A stretch of DNA of 64,000 bases, from the NCBI GenBank assembly GCA_032622095.1, contig CP136065.1:148561577-148625576 (forward strand), given 5' to 3'. The notes beneath the pieces were generated by a model. That model was not told where the DNA came from. It did not search any database and saw only the letters and a program-made list of their open reading frames with translations. Below, one piece after another: positions 11,872 to 23,862 of the stretch (position 1 is its first letter; each line of letters starts with the position of its first letter). A program made the position numbers and the translations under genes. Source of the DNA: Siphonodentalium dalli. Lineage: Eukaryota; Mollusca; Scaphopoda; Gadilida; Siphonodentaliidae.

Positions 11872-14265
11872 GGGAGCATGTCAAAACCTCTTTCGTATAT
11901 GTGAAAATAATGTCGTTAATGCCGAAAAACTTTCGACGTAATCTGACGTAATTGTTAAAAAATGAAATGTCGAAAATGACGAAAAATAATGCGATAACGT
12001 CGAAAGCGACTGGCCATAAAAACGCTATAACGTCGAAACCACAACAGGCTAAACATTTTAGTAAAATGTTGAAACTTTCGACAACGCGAAAGTTGCGACG
12101 TCGAAACATTGATCGATATTCGCAAACGACGAAAAGTTAAAACATCGACGCGATGTTGTTACACTTCATAAATTCGCGCATTTATTTTTGCTTCTGCGAA
12201 ATCAGATGCCAGCTGAATTTTGATTGGCTGAACTGTGTGAAGGAAAATAAAGTTCAGCCAAAGGCCATACAAACAACTCTATGCGGTTAACATATATACA
12301 AGTACAATGACTTGACAGTTCGACTGTTTTGATAGCTATGAGTTCGCATAAGGCCTAATTAAACAATAGTCAACACATTCCAAATGTGTGAAGTGGTGAC
12401 ATTTAGCGAAAGGCTATACAAACCTATGACGTATACCGGTCCCTCACAACTATGCATGAACTGTGCGACAGATTTTTTGGTGTTGTGATGTCTTCTCAAT
12501 TAGTGAACAATGGTTTAACTCGTTGGCCAAAACAGCACATTTGATATATAAAATCCCAAATCAAGCGACTTGATGTCATAATAATATCAGTTCAATCATG
12601 GCTACGAAACCGTGATGAAATCGAATAGATCTATCATTAGCGGGCATATATACGCAATTGGGAAATTATTAGACCAGCAGTTTACACAGGTCGATATTGC
12701 GAAGTTAGGGTTTTCACAACCCCAGGTATCACACATCCAACAGAAAACGGATGAAATCACACTGAAATTTGAAACCAGCTGCACCAACCCACAAGGGAGC
12801 GACAGCCGTCCATCCAGCAAAGCATGGATCCGATATAGAACAAGCCCTCATCACGTTGTATCAATGCCAGGCATAGAGCCATACCCCCATAGGTTCATTG
12901 TTTTATAATGGTATGTATATCATTATCCATGTTTTAATTATTTATTCAATAAAGAATGAAGAAAACTATAACATTCAACTCCTCTGCCAGCCAATGGTAC
13001 CCACAAACGAAACTAGGATTGGCCTGGGAAATTACAGTGCTAAAAATAGCACAACATAACAGGAAAATCTGAGCACGTGCAATTCGTGGAAATTCCAATT
13101 TAACAAACTATTATATATTCGGTTTTGTATTAACTTACTTTATAGCATCTGATCGCTGATATATATTGAATAAAATGCGTAGATTTGAAATAAAAGTCAC
13201 CGACGAATTAATAGCGCTGCGCTTCCGATATATATCTATCTAACAATGATTTCATACTTATATTGCGAAAATGAAAGCATTGTTTACGACACAAGTTCAC
13301 ACAACTAGCACCGGCTTTACGGTATTCTCAGAATCCGACGATGTTGCAAATTAAATTCAGAGCTTTGTCACCTTTTACTGTAGTGTAAACCCCCTGATTT
13401 GCATCCACATTAAAATGTGGGTTTGATATAGAAAGACAAATTGAAACTAGAAACTCTACGTGGTACACGACACGGAAAGTATACTATAAATCAGGGTTGT
13501 GGAATAATTTATTTTGGCTAGGACTGTATTCTTTTATTCATAATAGTTCGCACAATTAAACGGTGACCGTTTACCCAAAATGAGGACAAGTTACATTATC
13601 ACACAAAAAAAACTTATACGAAATCAAAATTTGCATTGTTTACGGTACCACTACAGCACTCATAATTCGACATTGTAGCAATTAATAGCACTTGCTTCAC
13701 AAGATATTGGGGCCTTCAACCTTTACTGTAAACCCACGTGTGACACGGAAAATAGCATGTGTATCCTATTATATAAATCGGGGTCTGGGAATCATTTATT
13801 TGAGACTTTAATCTTCTATTAATAATAGTTCATTAAACGAAGTTTGAATTGTTGGAATTCTTATCGGAGAAAAAGCACGGACACCGACATCTTCCCGTTT
13901 GCGACACATCGGTATAAAACTGCGACCATGGCATAACACAAACTGTGCTGCCAATCATATCGACACTACAGCAATATTGATGGAAACAATGCTGCGATCT
14001 TAACGAAAACAAACACTGCGAAAACACGTCGAAACAAAACAGCAAACATTTGAGCAAAACTCCGAAACTGCGAAAAAAAACTGCGAAAACAGCGAACTAA
14101 GGCAGCGAAAATGACGAAAAATTGATGAAAACGAACAACGTTGCGGCGTGCGATAATGACGAAAAAACAACGATAATGTCGAAAAAACAACGATAATGAT
14201 GCCACATTTTTCGCACTTTTATCGCATTTTTTTCACATATGCGAAAGAGGTTTTGACATGCTCCC
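11872..14265. mobile_element. PIF/Harbinger-like DNA transposon (2394 bp), decayed
   Basis: Inverted ends GGGAGCATGTCAAAACCTCT / AGAGGTTTTGACATGCTCCC continue for about 30 bp and sit in an exact TTA duplication (11869-11871, 14266-14268). TWA duplications and GG/CC termini are typical of PIF/Harbinger. Subterminal zones 11900-12140 and 13850-14220 are packed with short TCGAAAA / GACGAAAA motifs in both orientations. Only a short HTH-like frame remains inside. It is therefore likely non-autonomous or decayed. Confidence 0.8.
12612..12908 (+). pseudogene. HTH-like remnant inside the Harbinger-like element
   Basis: A 98-residue frame. Residues about 13-40 read like a helix-turn-helix (IGKLLDQQFTQVDIAKLGFS followed by QPQVSHIQ), the arrangement seen at the N-terminus of many cut-and-paste transposases. 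A normal transposase would be several hundred residues with a DDE domain, which is absent. It could be a DNA-binding remnant of the element's transposase. Moderate-low certainty. Confidence 0.4.
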
Positions 14266-14375
14266 TTAGATATGCGAGGCTCCATATGGGATGGCTCCAT
14301 CGCATATATAAGAGAATGCATTGGCACAGGGTTTTTTCGCAAAATTTCAGGAAGCTTCAGTCATTGAAGGGTTAA

Positions 14376-14755
14376 TAATACTGGATATAAATTGTAAAAA
14401 TATACCCAATACTGGGTTGACTTTTTCTCTCTGTCCATATGTCTGTCTGTACATCAATCCACTCATACATCTTACTGTCTTAAATCAATGTGGGAAATAT
14501 TTTTGTCTGTTTCAGCCATTTTGTTGCATTTTATATCACTTATAGTTCTATACATCATTATGTCATCATACTACATTCTGATTGCCACAGAATTCATACC
14601 ATAGCAACACTTCTCAATGCTACATACTTACAGCTACATACTTACTTGTATGTGAATTATAATGTTTAATTAATTATCTAAAAAATAAAAAGGATTTTTT
14701 AGTCACTTATTAATGAATTTAAAAAACCAATTCATTTGTCATTCGTTGCTTGCAG
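14376..14755. other. Probable intron 5' of the first recognised exon
   Basis: AT-rich, no repeat recognised. The last about 30 bases form the acceptor tract of the exon at 14756. Confidence 0.4.
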
Positions 14756-14838
14756 TTACAAGCTGTGAAAAAGCAAGGAGAAATTCACAACCACACAGAG
14801 AAAACAGCTATTCATCTCAGAGGGCAAGTGGAAACCAG
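14756..14838 (+). CDS. Coiled-coil protein gene, first recognised exon (internal)
   Basis: This 83-nt internal exon opens in phase 0 after a strong acceptor (pyrimidine-rich, ending TTGCAG) and ends in phase 2 before GTGAGT. It encodes about 27 polar, Lys/Glu/Gln-rich residues with hydrophobic positions spaced as in a coiled coil and no proline. The two leftover bases AG complete an Arg codon with the first base of the exon at 16293. There is no methionine start, so at least one upstream exon exists, but none could be supported between 1 and 14755. It may lie outside the window or be very small. The call rests on splice-site quality and on the whole downstream chain staying in frame. The family is not recognised. 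Confidence 0.7.
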
Positions 14839-15196
14839 GTGAGTTGTTATGGTACCTGAAATGAAACGGTTCTCTAAAATGATCATAATTCATCATAATC
14901 ACAAGTCCATGCATATCGGCATAAATGTGGGCAAATATGTCTATTTCAGTCAAATAGTGCCTTTTTTGGGCATGCTAATTTAGTATTGGTCTGTTTTTAC
15001 CTTCGATAAAGTAATTAGGTTCAATGAAACGATTGGTAATACATTTGAAACCATGCAGGGTGTCATCACAATTACGTTTATACCAGACACTTGCAAGAAA
15101 TTGAAATGTTAATTTGTTATGTGAAGTTGCTATTCCAGATACAGATATCCAACTAGTGTTTATTGTGTGGCAAATGTCCCTTCACAGTTTTCACCT

Positions 15197-15242
15197 GTAT
15201 ACACCTGAGACATCATTTTATACACCTGAGACATCATTTTGA
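15197..15242. repeat. Short tandem duplication
   Basis: Two adjacent copies of a 21-22-bp unit (TATACACCTGAGACATCATT) in the intron. Confidence 0.7.
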
Positions 15243-15801
15243 GGTGACATCACCAACTGGTATATAACATAAATTGATGGACACTTACTAACGATCATAA
15301 AAACATGCGGTTTGCCATATCCAACATCACTCTAAAGCATATATATACTTTAAGATATATTTTCGATGTTGGCTTGTCATTGATCCTATTAAATTAGCCT
15401 AATGACTGTAAGCTGTTTTCTGTATATAGCGACCAACAAATGACAGCAATTCATACACCTCTTATGTTTACAATGGATCTTGTTAGTATAATCAAAATAG
15501 AGATGCCAAAAAAGTAACGTGAAGCTGAAACTAACCAAGCATTACATCTGCTGTTCAAAATTCAACATCATATGCGAAAACACCCAGAGATGGACAAAAC
15601 TGACATCATCCATAACTAGATTCATTTCCTTTCACCGGAAGTGAAATTATGAATACAACCAAATACGCAGACGACTCACGGTCATTTGCGGCATTTCATG
15701 ATTGCAAATGCCATTAATTTGGATTATTGATATAAACCCATATCGTGATAATAATTTGGATTTTGTATCGATAATATTTTTCTCATACCTGAAGCCCAAC
15801 A

Positions 15802-16246
15802 GGCCTGAGTTTAGTGTGCTTGTCTTTGCAGAATGAGGTCCTCAGAGGGTGAAGTTAGTGATGCTATCCCGCACAGAGGGATAGCATCATCAAATTCACC
15901 CTCTTGTGACCTCATTCTGCTTGGCCCAATCTGCTATGTGAGACATAGACTCAGATTGAAGTACCCAAATGGTGAATATTGAGATGTACACCCATTGGGA
16001 ACCTCAATTATGAAATGTGTCGTCTGCAGATTTGGGGATATAGAGAAACTAGACTAAAAAATAAATAGAATCTATGTGAGGAAGTTTCTATAGAAATTTG
16101 ATAATAAAGAAACTTTCCAGAGAAGATGAGTCCTAAGCAGAATGAGGTACCCAAAGGGTGAATTTAGTGATGCTAGCCCGCTATGCGGGATAGCTTCACT
16201 AAATTCACCCTCTGGAGACCTCATTCTGCAAAAAACACAGGCTTGT
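15802..16246. mobile_element. Family B element, diverged copy
   Basis: Contains both GAATGAGGTCC palindromes and the centre block (CTCAGATTGAAG, AGATTTGGGGATATAGA) in family B order. The outer TIRs are degenerate and no target duplication could be read. It ends about 45 bp before the exon at 16293. Confidence 0.75.
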
Positions 16247-16292
16247 AGCTAACTACATCGTCACATTGATGATTGTATTTGAATTTCCTTAG

Positions 16293-16388
16293 ATTGTCTG
16301 AACTAAGGCAGGTGCTAATACAGTTGAGATCAAGTCAAGAACATGAGATTGGTGAGCGACACAAATTGGAGCAAGCACAGCAACAGAA
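16293..16388 (+). CDS. Coiled-coil protein gene, exon
   Basis: This 96-nt exon lies between acceptor TTCCTTAG and donor GTAAGT, entering in phase 2 and leaving in phase 2. It encodes about 32 residues (LSELRQVLIQLRSSQEHEIG and onward), a clear amphipathic helix with Leu, Val and Ile at heptad positions, followed by Gln-rich sequence. Its two terminal bases AA make Lys with the first G of the next exon. It lies just downstream of a degenerate family B element at about 15800-16246. Function unknown; the helix fits a dimerising coiled coil. Confidence 0.78.
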
Positions 16389-17254
16389 GTAAGTTAATAC
16401 CGATATTTACTAGTGATACATATAGAATATGTAGCTAATGCTGTTGCTTAAACAGTTTTGTTCACGTGGGGGGAATTGAGGCAGAGCCTTGCCCAGTAGT
16501 TTGCCAAATTCCCCAAGCAGATATAACAGTTTAAGTAAGAGTATTAGCTATGTACATCTTTTATTCATCCATCACACAAAACTTGTCCTTTGTATAGGTA
16601 AAGTGTCATTTTCCAAAGTGTTCTATTCGTTACTCCGATGAATTTATGATTTAGGTCATTAATAGTCATGATGTGGACAGAAGAAAAAGAAATAGTTCTC
16701 TTGTTCTTTGATACTTGCTATATAACACTCCTGACCATTCTATGTTGATAAGATTTGTTCATCAGGTGCCAAATGAATTTTGTTTTTGCCAAATGATAAT
16801 ATTTGTTGCCATTGGCAAATTTGGCAAGCGGCAGCGCGATCACTGATTGTTACTCAAGTAGCAACAGTTTGATTTTAATATCTTTTGGTATAGTGATATG
16901 AGCGAAAGGATACACTCATCCGATAAGTTTCGATTGATTTTCACCAGAGTTACACACCTTCTTGTAAAAACATTTATAACTGCCAACTACCTACACTGAG
17001 TGTCAGGGGCATATGCCACCTTGGTGTTCCACTTGTATTTTTATGGAGTGTCCTCAGGTTAAGGGAATTTAAATCTATTAAAACTCAGTCTGAAATGATC
17101 ATCTAATATTTGGTCCGAAAAATCCCTGAATGATTGGAATTCATAGTTGTTCAATTGGGTTCCTTAGAATTCAACTGATGTCATTAGAATTTGACATGGA
17201 TCCCAGTTGAAGCAATATACCCAATTTATTTGGCTTTATCTCTGTATTTTAAAG

Positions 17255-17480
17255 GTTGAACGAAGTATTCCAAGAGATAGCCAACCAAGCTAGGAGACGA
17301 GAGGAAGCTGTTCATACCCTCGATCTGAAGCAACAAGAACGAGAACATCATTTCGAGACGGAGAAACTCAAACTTCATGGTAAAATACTCGAGATGATGG
17401 AGGAGGTCAACAAAAAAATTATTTCTAAGGAGATGAACCTACGAGAGGAAATGCAAGAGAAATACATCAAGCTAGAGAAG
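17255..17480 (+). CDS. Coiled-coil protein gene, exon
   Basis: This 226-nt exon enters in phase 2 (acceptor TTTTAAAG) and leaves in phase 0 (donor GTGAGG). It encodes about 75 residues, highly charged, almost entirely Glu/Lys/Arg/Gln with regularly spaced Leu, Met and Ile. There is no Gly-Pro break until the end and no stop in frame. This is the strongest single coding block of the N-terminal half and is typical of a long rod. The upstream frame is fixed by the exon at 16293. Protein family not recognised. Confidence 0.85.
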
Positions 17481-18462
17481 GTGAGGTGTTCATTTCCCCC
17501 CGCAAATGATATTTAATAAGTGATAGTTAAGTTTCCTTAGCTAGTGAAATCGGTAGGGATAATACTGGTACGGTTGCCTTGTTCTTCCATAGCAGACTTT
17601 AAGCGTAAATTACACGCTCATCTAAAATCACCAATGATGGTAATAAAATGTCACAACTGTGAAAGTAACCCTGTTTATTCCATAAAAAACATTATATTTG
17701 TTGTGAATTGTACCAGAATTGTCAACTGAATTAGTTATTTAACTCTCTGGGGATTTCTGTTCCATGTTTTCACTTTTCATTGATTTTGAGACCAATATCT
17801 GTTCCACTCAATTTCTTTAACATAATTATGTGTTTGTTTACTAAGAATGAAACTTGCTTTATAGCAGTAACATTTATGTGGATGGGGCTCTTGATATTTG
17901 GAGTTTGTAGAGAAGGGTGTGGTGTGTCAGTGGGTTGCCATAGTAACTAATTAATGCCACCACATAGAAGTATGTATTTGGTCAATCGTGTCGATCCTGA
18001 TGATCAAAATGGTATTAAATATTGTCTATTCTTAGGGAATAAAAAACTTGCCACATTGATTACTCAATACAGACATTTATAACTTTGATTGTCTCTTTAT
18101 TTGTCTTTTGAAAATGATTACTCTAGTTGTGGGTGGTCAGTTTCTCAATTTTTCACTACTTTTAGGTATTCCTTTGTAAACCGGTAATCAGTGAAGAAAC
18201 ACTGACAGCTAGGTTCATGGAGAATATGAACAGATCGCTTTGTCCACATGGACAGATTTCAAACAATATCACAAAGCTATTAGCCTAAATAAAATTGTCA
18301 CTTATTTGTTTAGTGAACCTCTTCAAAGGTAAGAACTCATTCCCTTCTAGTTCCTACTCAGTCTAAAATTTGACTTCTATACCCACTACGGACTAAAAGC
18401 AGCCAAGATGTTCATCAACAAATTTTTCTCACCCACAAACTAATATGTGATATCATTCTCAG
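17481..18462. other. Intron without recognised repeat
   Basis: No paired inverted repeats or known module found. It is bounded by donor GTGAGG and acceptor ATTCTCAG. Confidence 0.5.
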
Positions 18463-18591
18463 CACTCAACACAAGAACAAGAGGCTCGGCAAGAGCATGA
18501 AAAAATTATGAGGGACGAGAATGAGAAGAGATGGGAGGCAATAAAGAAACTAAGCGACGAGGAAACGGCAGCACTCAGAGAGATGATGAAG
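18463..18591 (+). CDS. Coiled-coil protein gene, exon
   Basis: This exon is 129 nt, exactly 43 codons in phase 0-0, with acceptor ATTCTCAG and donor GTAGGG. It encodes a Gln/Glu/Arg/Lys-rich helix containing the stretch NEKRWEAIKKLSDEE and ending ALREMMK. Its single Trp sits at an apolar heptad position. Because both phases are 0, skipping it would keep the frame. The intron upstream (17481-18462) shows no clear named repeat. It continues the rod of the exon at 17255. Confidence 0.83.
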
Positions 18592-18839
18592 GTAGGGCTA
18601 ATTAATTAGCTTATTAAAACTATATTCAGGGTACCAGACCTCGAATTACAAAAAAATACAAATGGGTTTATGGGCACTTGGGGCATCGCAGAAAGATAGA
18701 ACTTGTACCATATCAACAAAACCATTAACACCCAGGTGTCATTCTGTGTATTATTTTCTTTCCTTTCATTACTCCTCTCTATCTGTACAAGTAGGGTTCC
18801 ATTTCACAGGAAATCATACTAATCACTACATTTTTTGTG

Positions 18840-19176
18840 TTCAAACTTTGTTAAGTCGAACATCAGTAACTCATAAACCCCACTTAAGTCGAAGACAATG
18901 CCTGGTCCCGGCTGAGCTTGTGCGCAAAGTCAATAATAAACACGGTCAAGTCTAAGGTGGATAAGTCAAAATTCCCACTTAAATCGAAACGAAATATGGA
19001 CCCATTAGCCACCTTATAGCACTAATTACCATGGTTAAGTTGAAATGATGTCGGCGATGCATCACCATGTGATTATCATTAGGTGTACATCCATTCAATT
19101 GACATGCAAAGCTGTGAGGTATGGTTTCTCTGTCTTTGTTTGTCTTAATCTGAAGACTGAAAGAACAAAATGGTTG
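18840..19176. repeat. Possible pogo-like remnant
   Basis: Recurring TTAAGTCGAA / AAGTTGAAAT motifs here and TTAAGTCGAGC, TTCGGCTTAACG at 19690-19755 resemble the terminal motifs of pogo/Tigger-type elements. No clean ends or TA duplication were found. Low certainty. Confidence 0.25.
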
Positions 19177-19180
19177 TTAA

Positions 19181-19427
19181 CCCTTTCAGTGCCAAGTCCG
19201 ATTTTTGTATCAAGACCATATTTCCTTGATCATTTTTCAAATTTATTGATTATAATAATGTGATATATTGATGGAAAGAGCTCTAAGAGCTCTTTCCATT
19301 AATGTATCACATTATTATAATCTAAGAGCTCTTTCCATCAATGTATCACATTATTATAATCAATAAATTTGAAAAATGATCAAGGAAATATGGGTTGATA
19401 CAAAAATCGGACTTGGCACTGAAAGGG
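19181..19427. mobile_element. Family F TTAA-flanked palindromic MITE
   Basis: 247 bp between TTAA at 19177-19180 and 19428-19431, ends CCCTTTCAGTGCCAAGTCCG and its complement. The arms pair almost perfectly. The centre holds repeated AAGAGCTCTTTCCAT units, suggesting an extra partial arm duplication. Confidence 0.85.
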
Positions 19428-19938
19428 TTAAAAGCATCGAAGACAATCAAAGTAAATTCCAGTCCTAATTCCTAATTTTAGTAAATACCATTCATTGTAA
19501 CCACTTCAGTTTCAAATGTTATTTTTCTGTTATCTGTGGCGAATTTGTTTGTCTAAATGCAGTGTTTATTTAAAATATTAACGAGATGCGTGCATGGGTC
19601 AATTTCTACCACATGAGGATTAGTGATGACATGGTAGCATTTGAAATGTATATCATATTTAAACTGCCTGATAAAAATATGGCTGACATGGTTAAGTCGA
19701 GCACATGGATAACTTGAAATAATCCAACGGTCCCTTGCGATTCGGCTTAACGAAATTTTGGCTGTATTAATATTTCACCCTCATTCATTAACTATCTGTA
19801 TAGTTGCCTATGGTTTGCCCAAATATAGATTTTGAACTTTTATAAAATTTCCGTTCATATCCATTTGAATCAATTTGATCTATATTTCATCCACAGTTGT
19901 GATTCAATTTGAAAATTGATCATTCTCATTTTATTTAG

Positions 19939-20063
19939 TTGGAGCGAACCAAGAGTAAGGAAACTATGCACAAACTTGATGACTCTATAGGTATCATTGA
20001 ACAACACTTAAAAGAAAATAAGAGGCAGTTTGATAAGCTGATATCTGCTGAAATTAAATCCAG
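19939..20063 (+). CDS. Coiled-coil protein gene, exon
   Basis: This 125-nt exon (phase 0 in, 2 out) lies between acceptor TTATTTAG and donor GTTTGT, a weaker donor. It encodes about 41 residues with hydrophobic residues every three or four positions (for example LDDSIGIIEQHLKEN). The terminal AG joins the first G of the exon at 22463 to make Arg. A palindromic TTAA element (19181-19427) lies in the preceding intron, about 510 bp upstream of the acceptor. The following intron holds a family D element split by a hAT transposon. Confidence 0.8.
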
Positions 20064-20554
20064 GTTTGTAACAACTACTCTATTACATTTATCTGCTATC
20101 AGTATTATTCATATCACAGTTACCACCAGGATGATGGGGAACACACTCCCCCACCCCACTGTCTCTGTCATGTGCTATTCAGTGATGAAAAGCTGGTTCA
20201 ATTCCCAATAACTGTGTATTTGTGATCCACAAAAAGTGATGATAACCAGTTTCATGTATCTGGGTGAGTTTTCAAGTGAATTTAATCATCTGCGCGGTCT
20301 TGACTTCACCAGTAAAATTTACATTGTGGTACTCATTAATATCTTAAAAAGTCATAAATCCCAACAAACCAGGTTCTCATCACTACTTGTATAGTTTATA
20401 GGTATTAAAACAATAAATCAGATTCAAGATCTCATAAATTGTTATTTAATAAGTGTAAATTTGTACTGAAAAAGTATTACTAATTGTCTAATAATGTCTG
20501 AAAATTTTGAGGGAAATCAATCAGTAATCTGACATATAATATAACCTTCCTCAA

Positions 20555-22157
20555 CCCTTTCTATACTGAATGGATTCTCCGAACCAGTTATAAAAGTATA
20601 CATTGGAATGGTCTATTATTCAATTGGAGGGATGTTCAGGTAATAAAAGCAGACGAAAGTCTAATACAAGTGCAAAAGGATTTATATTCTTTAGAGCTGA
20701 AACGGTTAGACGGTTAACCGGTTAGCATCCGGTTAGCGACGTAACCGGTTAGAAAAAAATGAACCGGACTTAACCGCATCCCGTTGTCAGTTGAATGTGA
20801 ACGTGAATAATCCTCAAAATATTAGGTTAAATGATGCAAAACTAATACTAAATCCCGTGTCACCGATAGTAGAGTGCAATGCAAGCATTAATTGGTACAC
20901 GCGGTAGTATCAGATACTTAGTAGCAATTCTCGAACTATCTGGAAGTGTCGGCGACCTTCAATCAATTCCGACCCTTTGAAGTTTTCTTCCGACAAAAGC
21001 ACGTGTGCAGTCACTGTGTATCAAGTCTGAATGCACACAAGGAAGTGACAATGTAAAAGTGGCGTTGTGTGGCAATGCGTGCTTTCGTAACTTAATAGTT
21101 AATACTGCACGAAGCAACATGGATTCAAATTGGAATCACACCACGACATACTATATATAAAACTGTTTTACAGTGGGGTTTATAAAAACTATGTAAGTCG
21201 ACAAAGTTTGAAGATTGAGATCAGCTGCACAATGTCTTCACTCTTCCCGTTCTTCCTCCCTGTTGTGATTTAATATGATCAATTCAATTGAGTGACCAAA
21301 CAGACAATGTAGTTGAAGCAACCCAAAAGTTGTTCAATAATCTTCCCTTTTATCAAGGAAATTGATGCTCTATGCTACTCTGTAACTGGTTGTGCCTGTG
21401 GGACTAATTAACACTCAATTTGGCAGTAATTGCTATATGTTAAGTGATTGCACACTTAAACCGAAACCGAAACGTAAATTATATAACCTCCCAACACTAG
21501 TGTCCGCTATCATGATACCGACGAATAGCTCGAATACTGAATAGGACTGCGAGTCTGACCTAACTGACCTTCCTTTTTGTTCTCTAGTTATTACTTTCTT
21601 GTCTTTATATATAATGCATTGGAGGATATACCAATGATGATAATGATATATTACAGATCTTTAATATATAGTTTTGTTACTCGTTTTACCAATACCCATA
21701 CCATTTTACTCGTTTTACAAATGCCCAAACATATGCTGATCACGGCAAATAAGCGATCTCCCCTGCCATTCACAAATTTCACTTGCTCATTCCCCATCAC
21801 GACTCACGAGAGCCAGCAAAAGAACAGTGAATGCGTGTTTTTGAATATCGTTAAATGCTGTGAATAAGGTCTTTATTTCAGCTACTATTTCTCACCTAGG
21901 TTTGTCCCTGGAGCATGGAATAATGTCGACATAATTAGTGTGAGAGAAGTCCGCTAGAAATTTAGCGGTTAACCGGTTGAAATCCGGTTAACCCCGATGG
22001 TTAACCGGTTAGAAGAATGGGTCAACTGTTTCAGCTCTAATATTCTTTGGTGGGAAATGTTTAGATAATAAGTCCAACGTGTGGTCGTTTGTTCAACTTA
22101 TTATATGAACACTTCCTAAGGGAACTACTCATCAATGAGTATTTAGTAATGAAAGGG
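20555..22157. mobile_element. Family D MITE split by a hAT element
   Basis: Left end CCCTTTCTATACTGAATGG, right end GAAAGGG followed by TTAA (22158-22161). Left flank is mutated to TCAA. Removing 20692-22039 and one 8-bp duplication restores a continuous family D sequence (TTATATTCTTTGGTGGGAAA). Confidence 0.85.
20692..22039. mobile_element. hAT-type non-autonomous transposon (1348 bp)
   Basis: Inverted ends TAGAGCTGAAACGGTTA... / ...ACTGTTTCAGCTCTA lie within an exact 8-bp duplication ATATTCTT (20684-20691, 22040-22047). Both ends carry arrays of CGGTTAACCGGTTAG. No transposase domain was recognised. The frame 21577-21867 is not convincing. It sits inside a family D MITE within the gene's intron. 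Confidence 0.9.
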
Positions 22158-22219
22158 TTAAAAAGCCATTCATCACTGTTTAGAGAAGCTTGTGAATTAA
22201 ACTGGGACCATCCATTCAA

Positions 22220-22439
22220 CCCTTTCTATACTAAATATCCATTGATGAATAATTCCCTTAGAAAATGTTCAAATAATAAGTTCAGCAAATGAAAATAGGC
22301 TGTTTGTTGAACTTATTATATGAACATTTACCACCAATGAAACATCTGCTCATATTTTCTGAACAACATTCCAAATGAGTAATAGACCATTCCAATGTAT
22401 ACTTTTATAGATTGGTGGACAAATCCATTTAATAAAGGG
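22220..22439. repeat. Family D MITE, reverse orientation
   Basis: Ends CCCTTTCTATACTAAATATC and AATAAAGGG, TTAA on the right (22440-22443), TCAA on the left. The exon acceptor at 22462 lies 20 bp beyond. Confidence 0.75.
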
Positions 22440-22462
22440 TTAATTATATTATTTCTTTCCAG

Positions 22463-22589
22463 GAAAACACATGAGGTTAATACTCATGATAACATAATTG
22501 CTGTTGAAGAGAAACTCCAGATGGCAACATCGACTCTGCAGCAGGCTATTGGAGGCATGAATTCCGCAATGAGCAAAGAAACTGAAAAG
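22463..22589 (+). CDS. Coiled-coil protein gene, exon
   Basis: This 127-nt exon (phase 2 in, 0 out) lies between acceptor TTTCTTTCCAG and donor GTATAA. It encodes about 42 residues with helix-forming content (EEKLQMATSTLQQAIGGMNS), less charged than upstream exons and with a Gly-Gly that could mark a flexible point. The acceptor is only 20 bp from the TTAA flank (22440-22443) of a family D element, so this element's end probably supplies part of the branch-point region. Confidence 0.8.
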
Positions 22590-22742
22590 GTATAATTTCA
22601 ATGATCTGTCAACGTTCCTGCTTGATAATGTTTAGTTATTGACTAAAAATTTAGTGTAAATTAGGCTTTGTTTAGATCAAATATTGAAAATGAATTTCAC
22701 AATCCCCAGTTGGGAAATTGCTGAACATATAAAGAGGATATA

Positions 22743-22954
22743 CAGTAATGCCCTAAATAATCGACTCCTTAACCACAGCTGAATTATTGGTAATTTTTCA
22801 GGATTTAGTCGGAAATATGGGTGTTGCCATTCATCAGAAAGCTCTCAGTGAGAGCTTTCCGATGAATGGCAACAAGCCATATTTCCGACTAATTCCTGAA
22901 AAATTACCCATAATTCTGCTGTGGTTAAGGAGTCGATTATTTAGGGCATTACTG
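22743..22954. repeat. Family A palindromic MITE, copy 8
   Basis: TA-flanked, complete arms with intact CAGTAATGCCCTAA ends: one of the best-preserved copies. Confidence 0.9.
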
Positions 22955-23099
22955 TAGTTAAATTTCTAACTGAAAAATCAGAGAATCCAGTTGAAAAGTT
23001 TAACAACCCAATGCAGTGATGAAGTAGTCCACCCCCTCAACCTCCTTTTTGACTATCTATTTACATTCCTGGTTGTGCTAGCCATATGCTTGTCCGGAA

Positions 23100-23530
23100 T
23101 CCTTGAAATTTTTGAAATTTTCAGAAAACTGCCTTCAGACGTTGAAAAGTGGAATGGAAAATAGAACCTTTTTTCACCTCAATTTGGACTATTTTGGATT
23201 ATGTAATCTGAACGAAAGGTGGTATGTGTATTTCCCAGCTAAAAATACAGCCCAAGTTCGAATATGGGTTCCGTCCAATTATATTTACATGAGTTACATC
23301 CCTTTTCGACTTGGAATTTGATCGATTTCATAACATTTCGGTTTGGATTATATGAATTGAACCAAAACTGGTATGTGTGTTTCCCAGCGAATACTACAGG
23401 ACAAGTTCGATTATAGTTTCTGTCCAATTATTTTAACATGAGTTACGGACATTTTACGACTTAGAATTTGACCACATTTTGGCATTGAACTTAGGGGTAA
23501 ATCAGATTTTCTTTGTAAGCTCATATTATT
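23100..23530. repeat. Tandem modules related to the 42750 repeat
   Basis: Two to three units with TATGTGTATTTCCCAGC, AAGTTCGAATATGGGTT and ACATGAGTTAC, the same module type as at 34433 and 42748. The short frames on either strand are products of the repeat. Confidence 0.55.
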
Positions 23531-23700
23531 ATTTTATTTTGTGGTAGTACAATTCAAAATGGCTAAAGGGCGTGTTTTGCCACGCCCTGGCGATGCTCTT
23601 GTTTATTATGTATTCTGGGGTATTTTAATAATATGAATGGGGAAATATGGGCAGCTTGTGTGGATTTAAGTCTGGAGATGTTATGGGATTTTACCCATTT

Positions 23701-23822
23701 GAGGTTTGTTCATCTGTCTGCCATCTGCTTATATTTCCTGAACATCCATCCAATTGAATAATAGACTATTCCAATTTATTCTTCTATAACTGAATGGGTA
23801 AACCCATTTATGAATGAAAGGG
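23701..23822. repeat. Family D MITE, right part
   Basis: Reverse-oriented family D sequence (CTGCTTATATTTCCTGAACA, ATTCCAATTTATTCTTC) ending GAAAGGG before TTAC. The other end is missing. Confidence 0.6.
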
Positions 23823-23862
23823 TTACATTGCTGTTACGTAATACTGTAACTTTGCCCAATAG

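Larger units (their letters stand above)
11714..14371. mobile_element. Family C MITE interrupted by a Harbinger-like element
   Basis: Left end CCCTTCATGATTGGAGCTGC at 11714, right end AGCTTCAGTCATTGAAGGG at 14371 followed by TTAA. Removing 11872-14265 and one TTA restores a normal family C hairpin arm (ATTCTCTTAGATATGCGAGG). This copy is in the reverse orientation relative to the copy at 26621. Confidence 0.85.
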
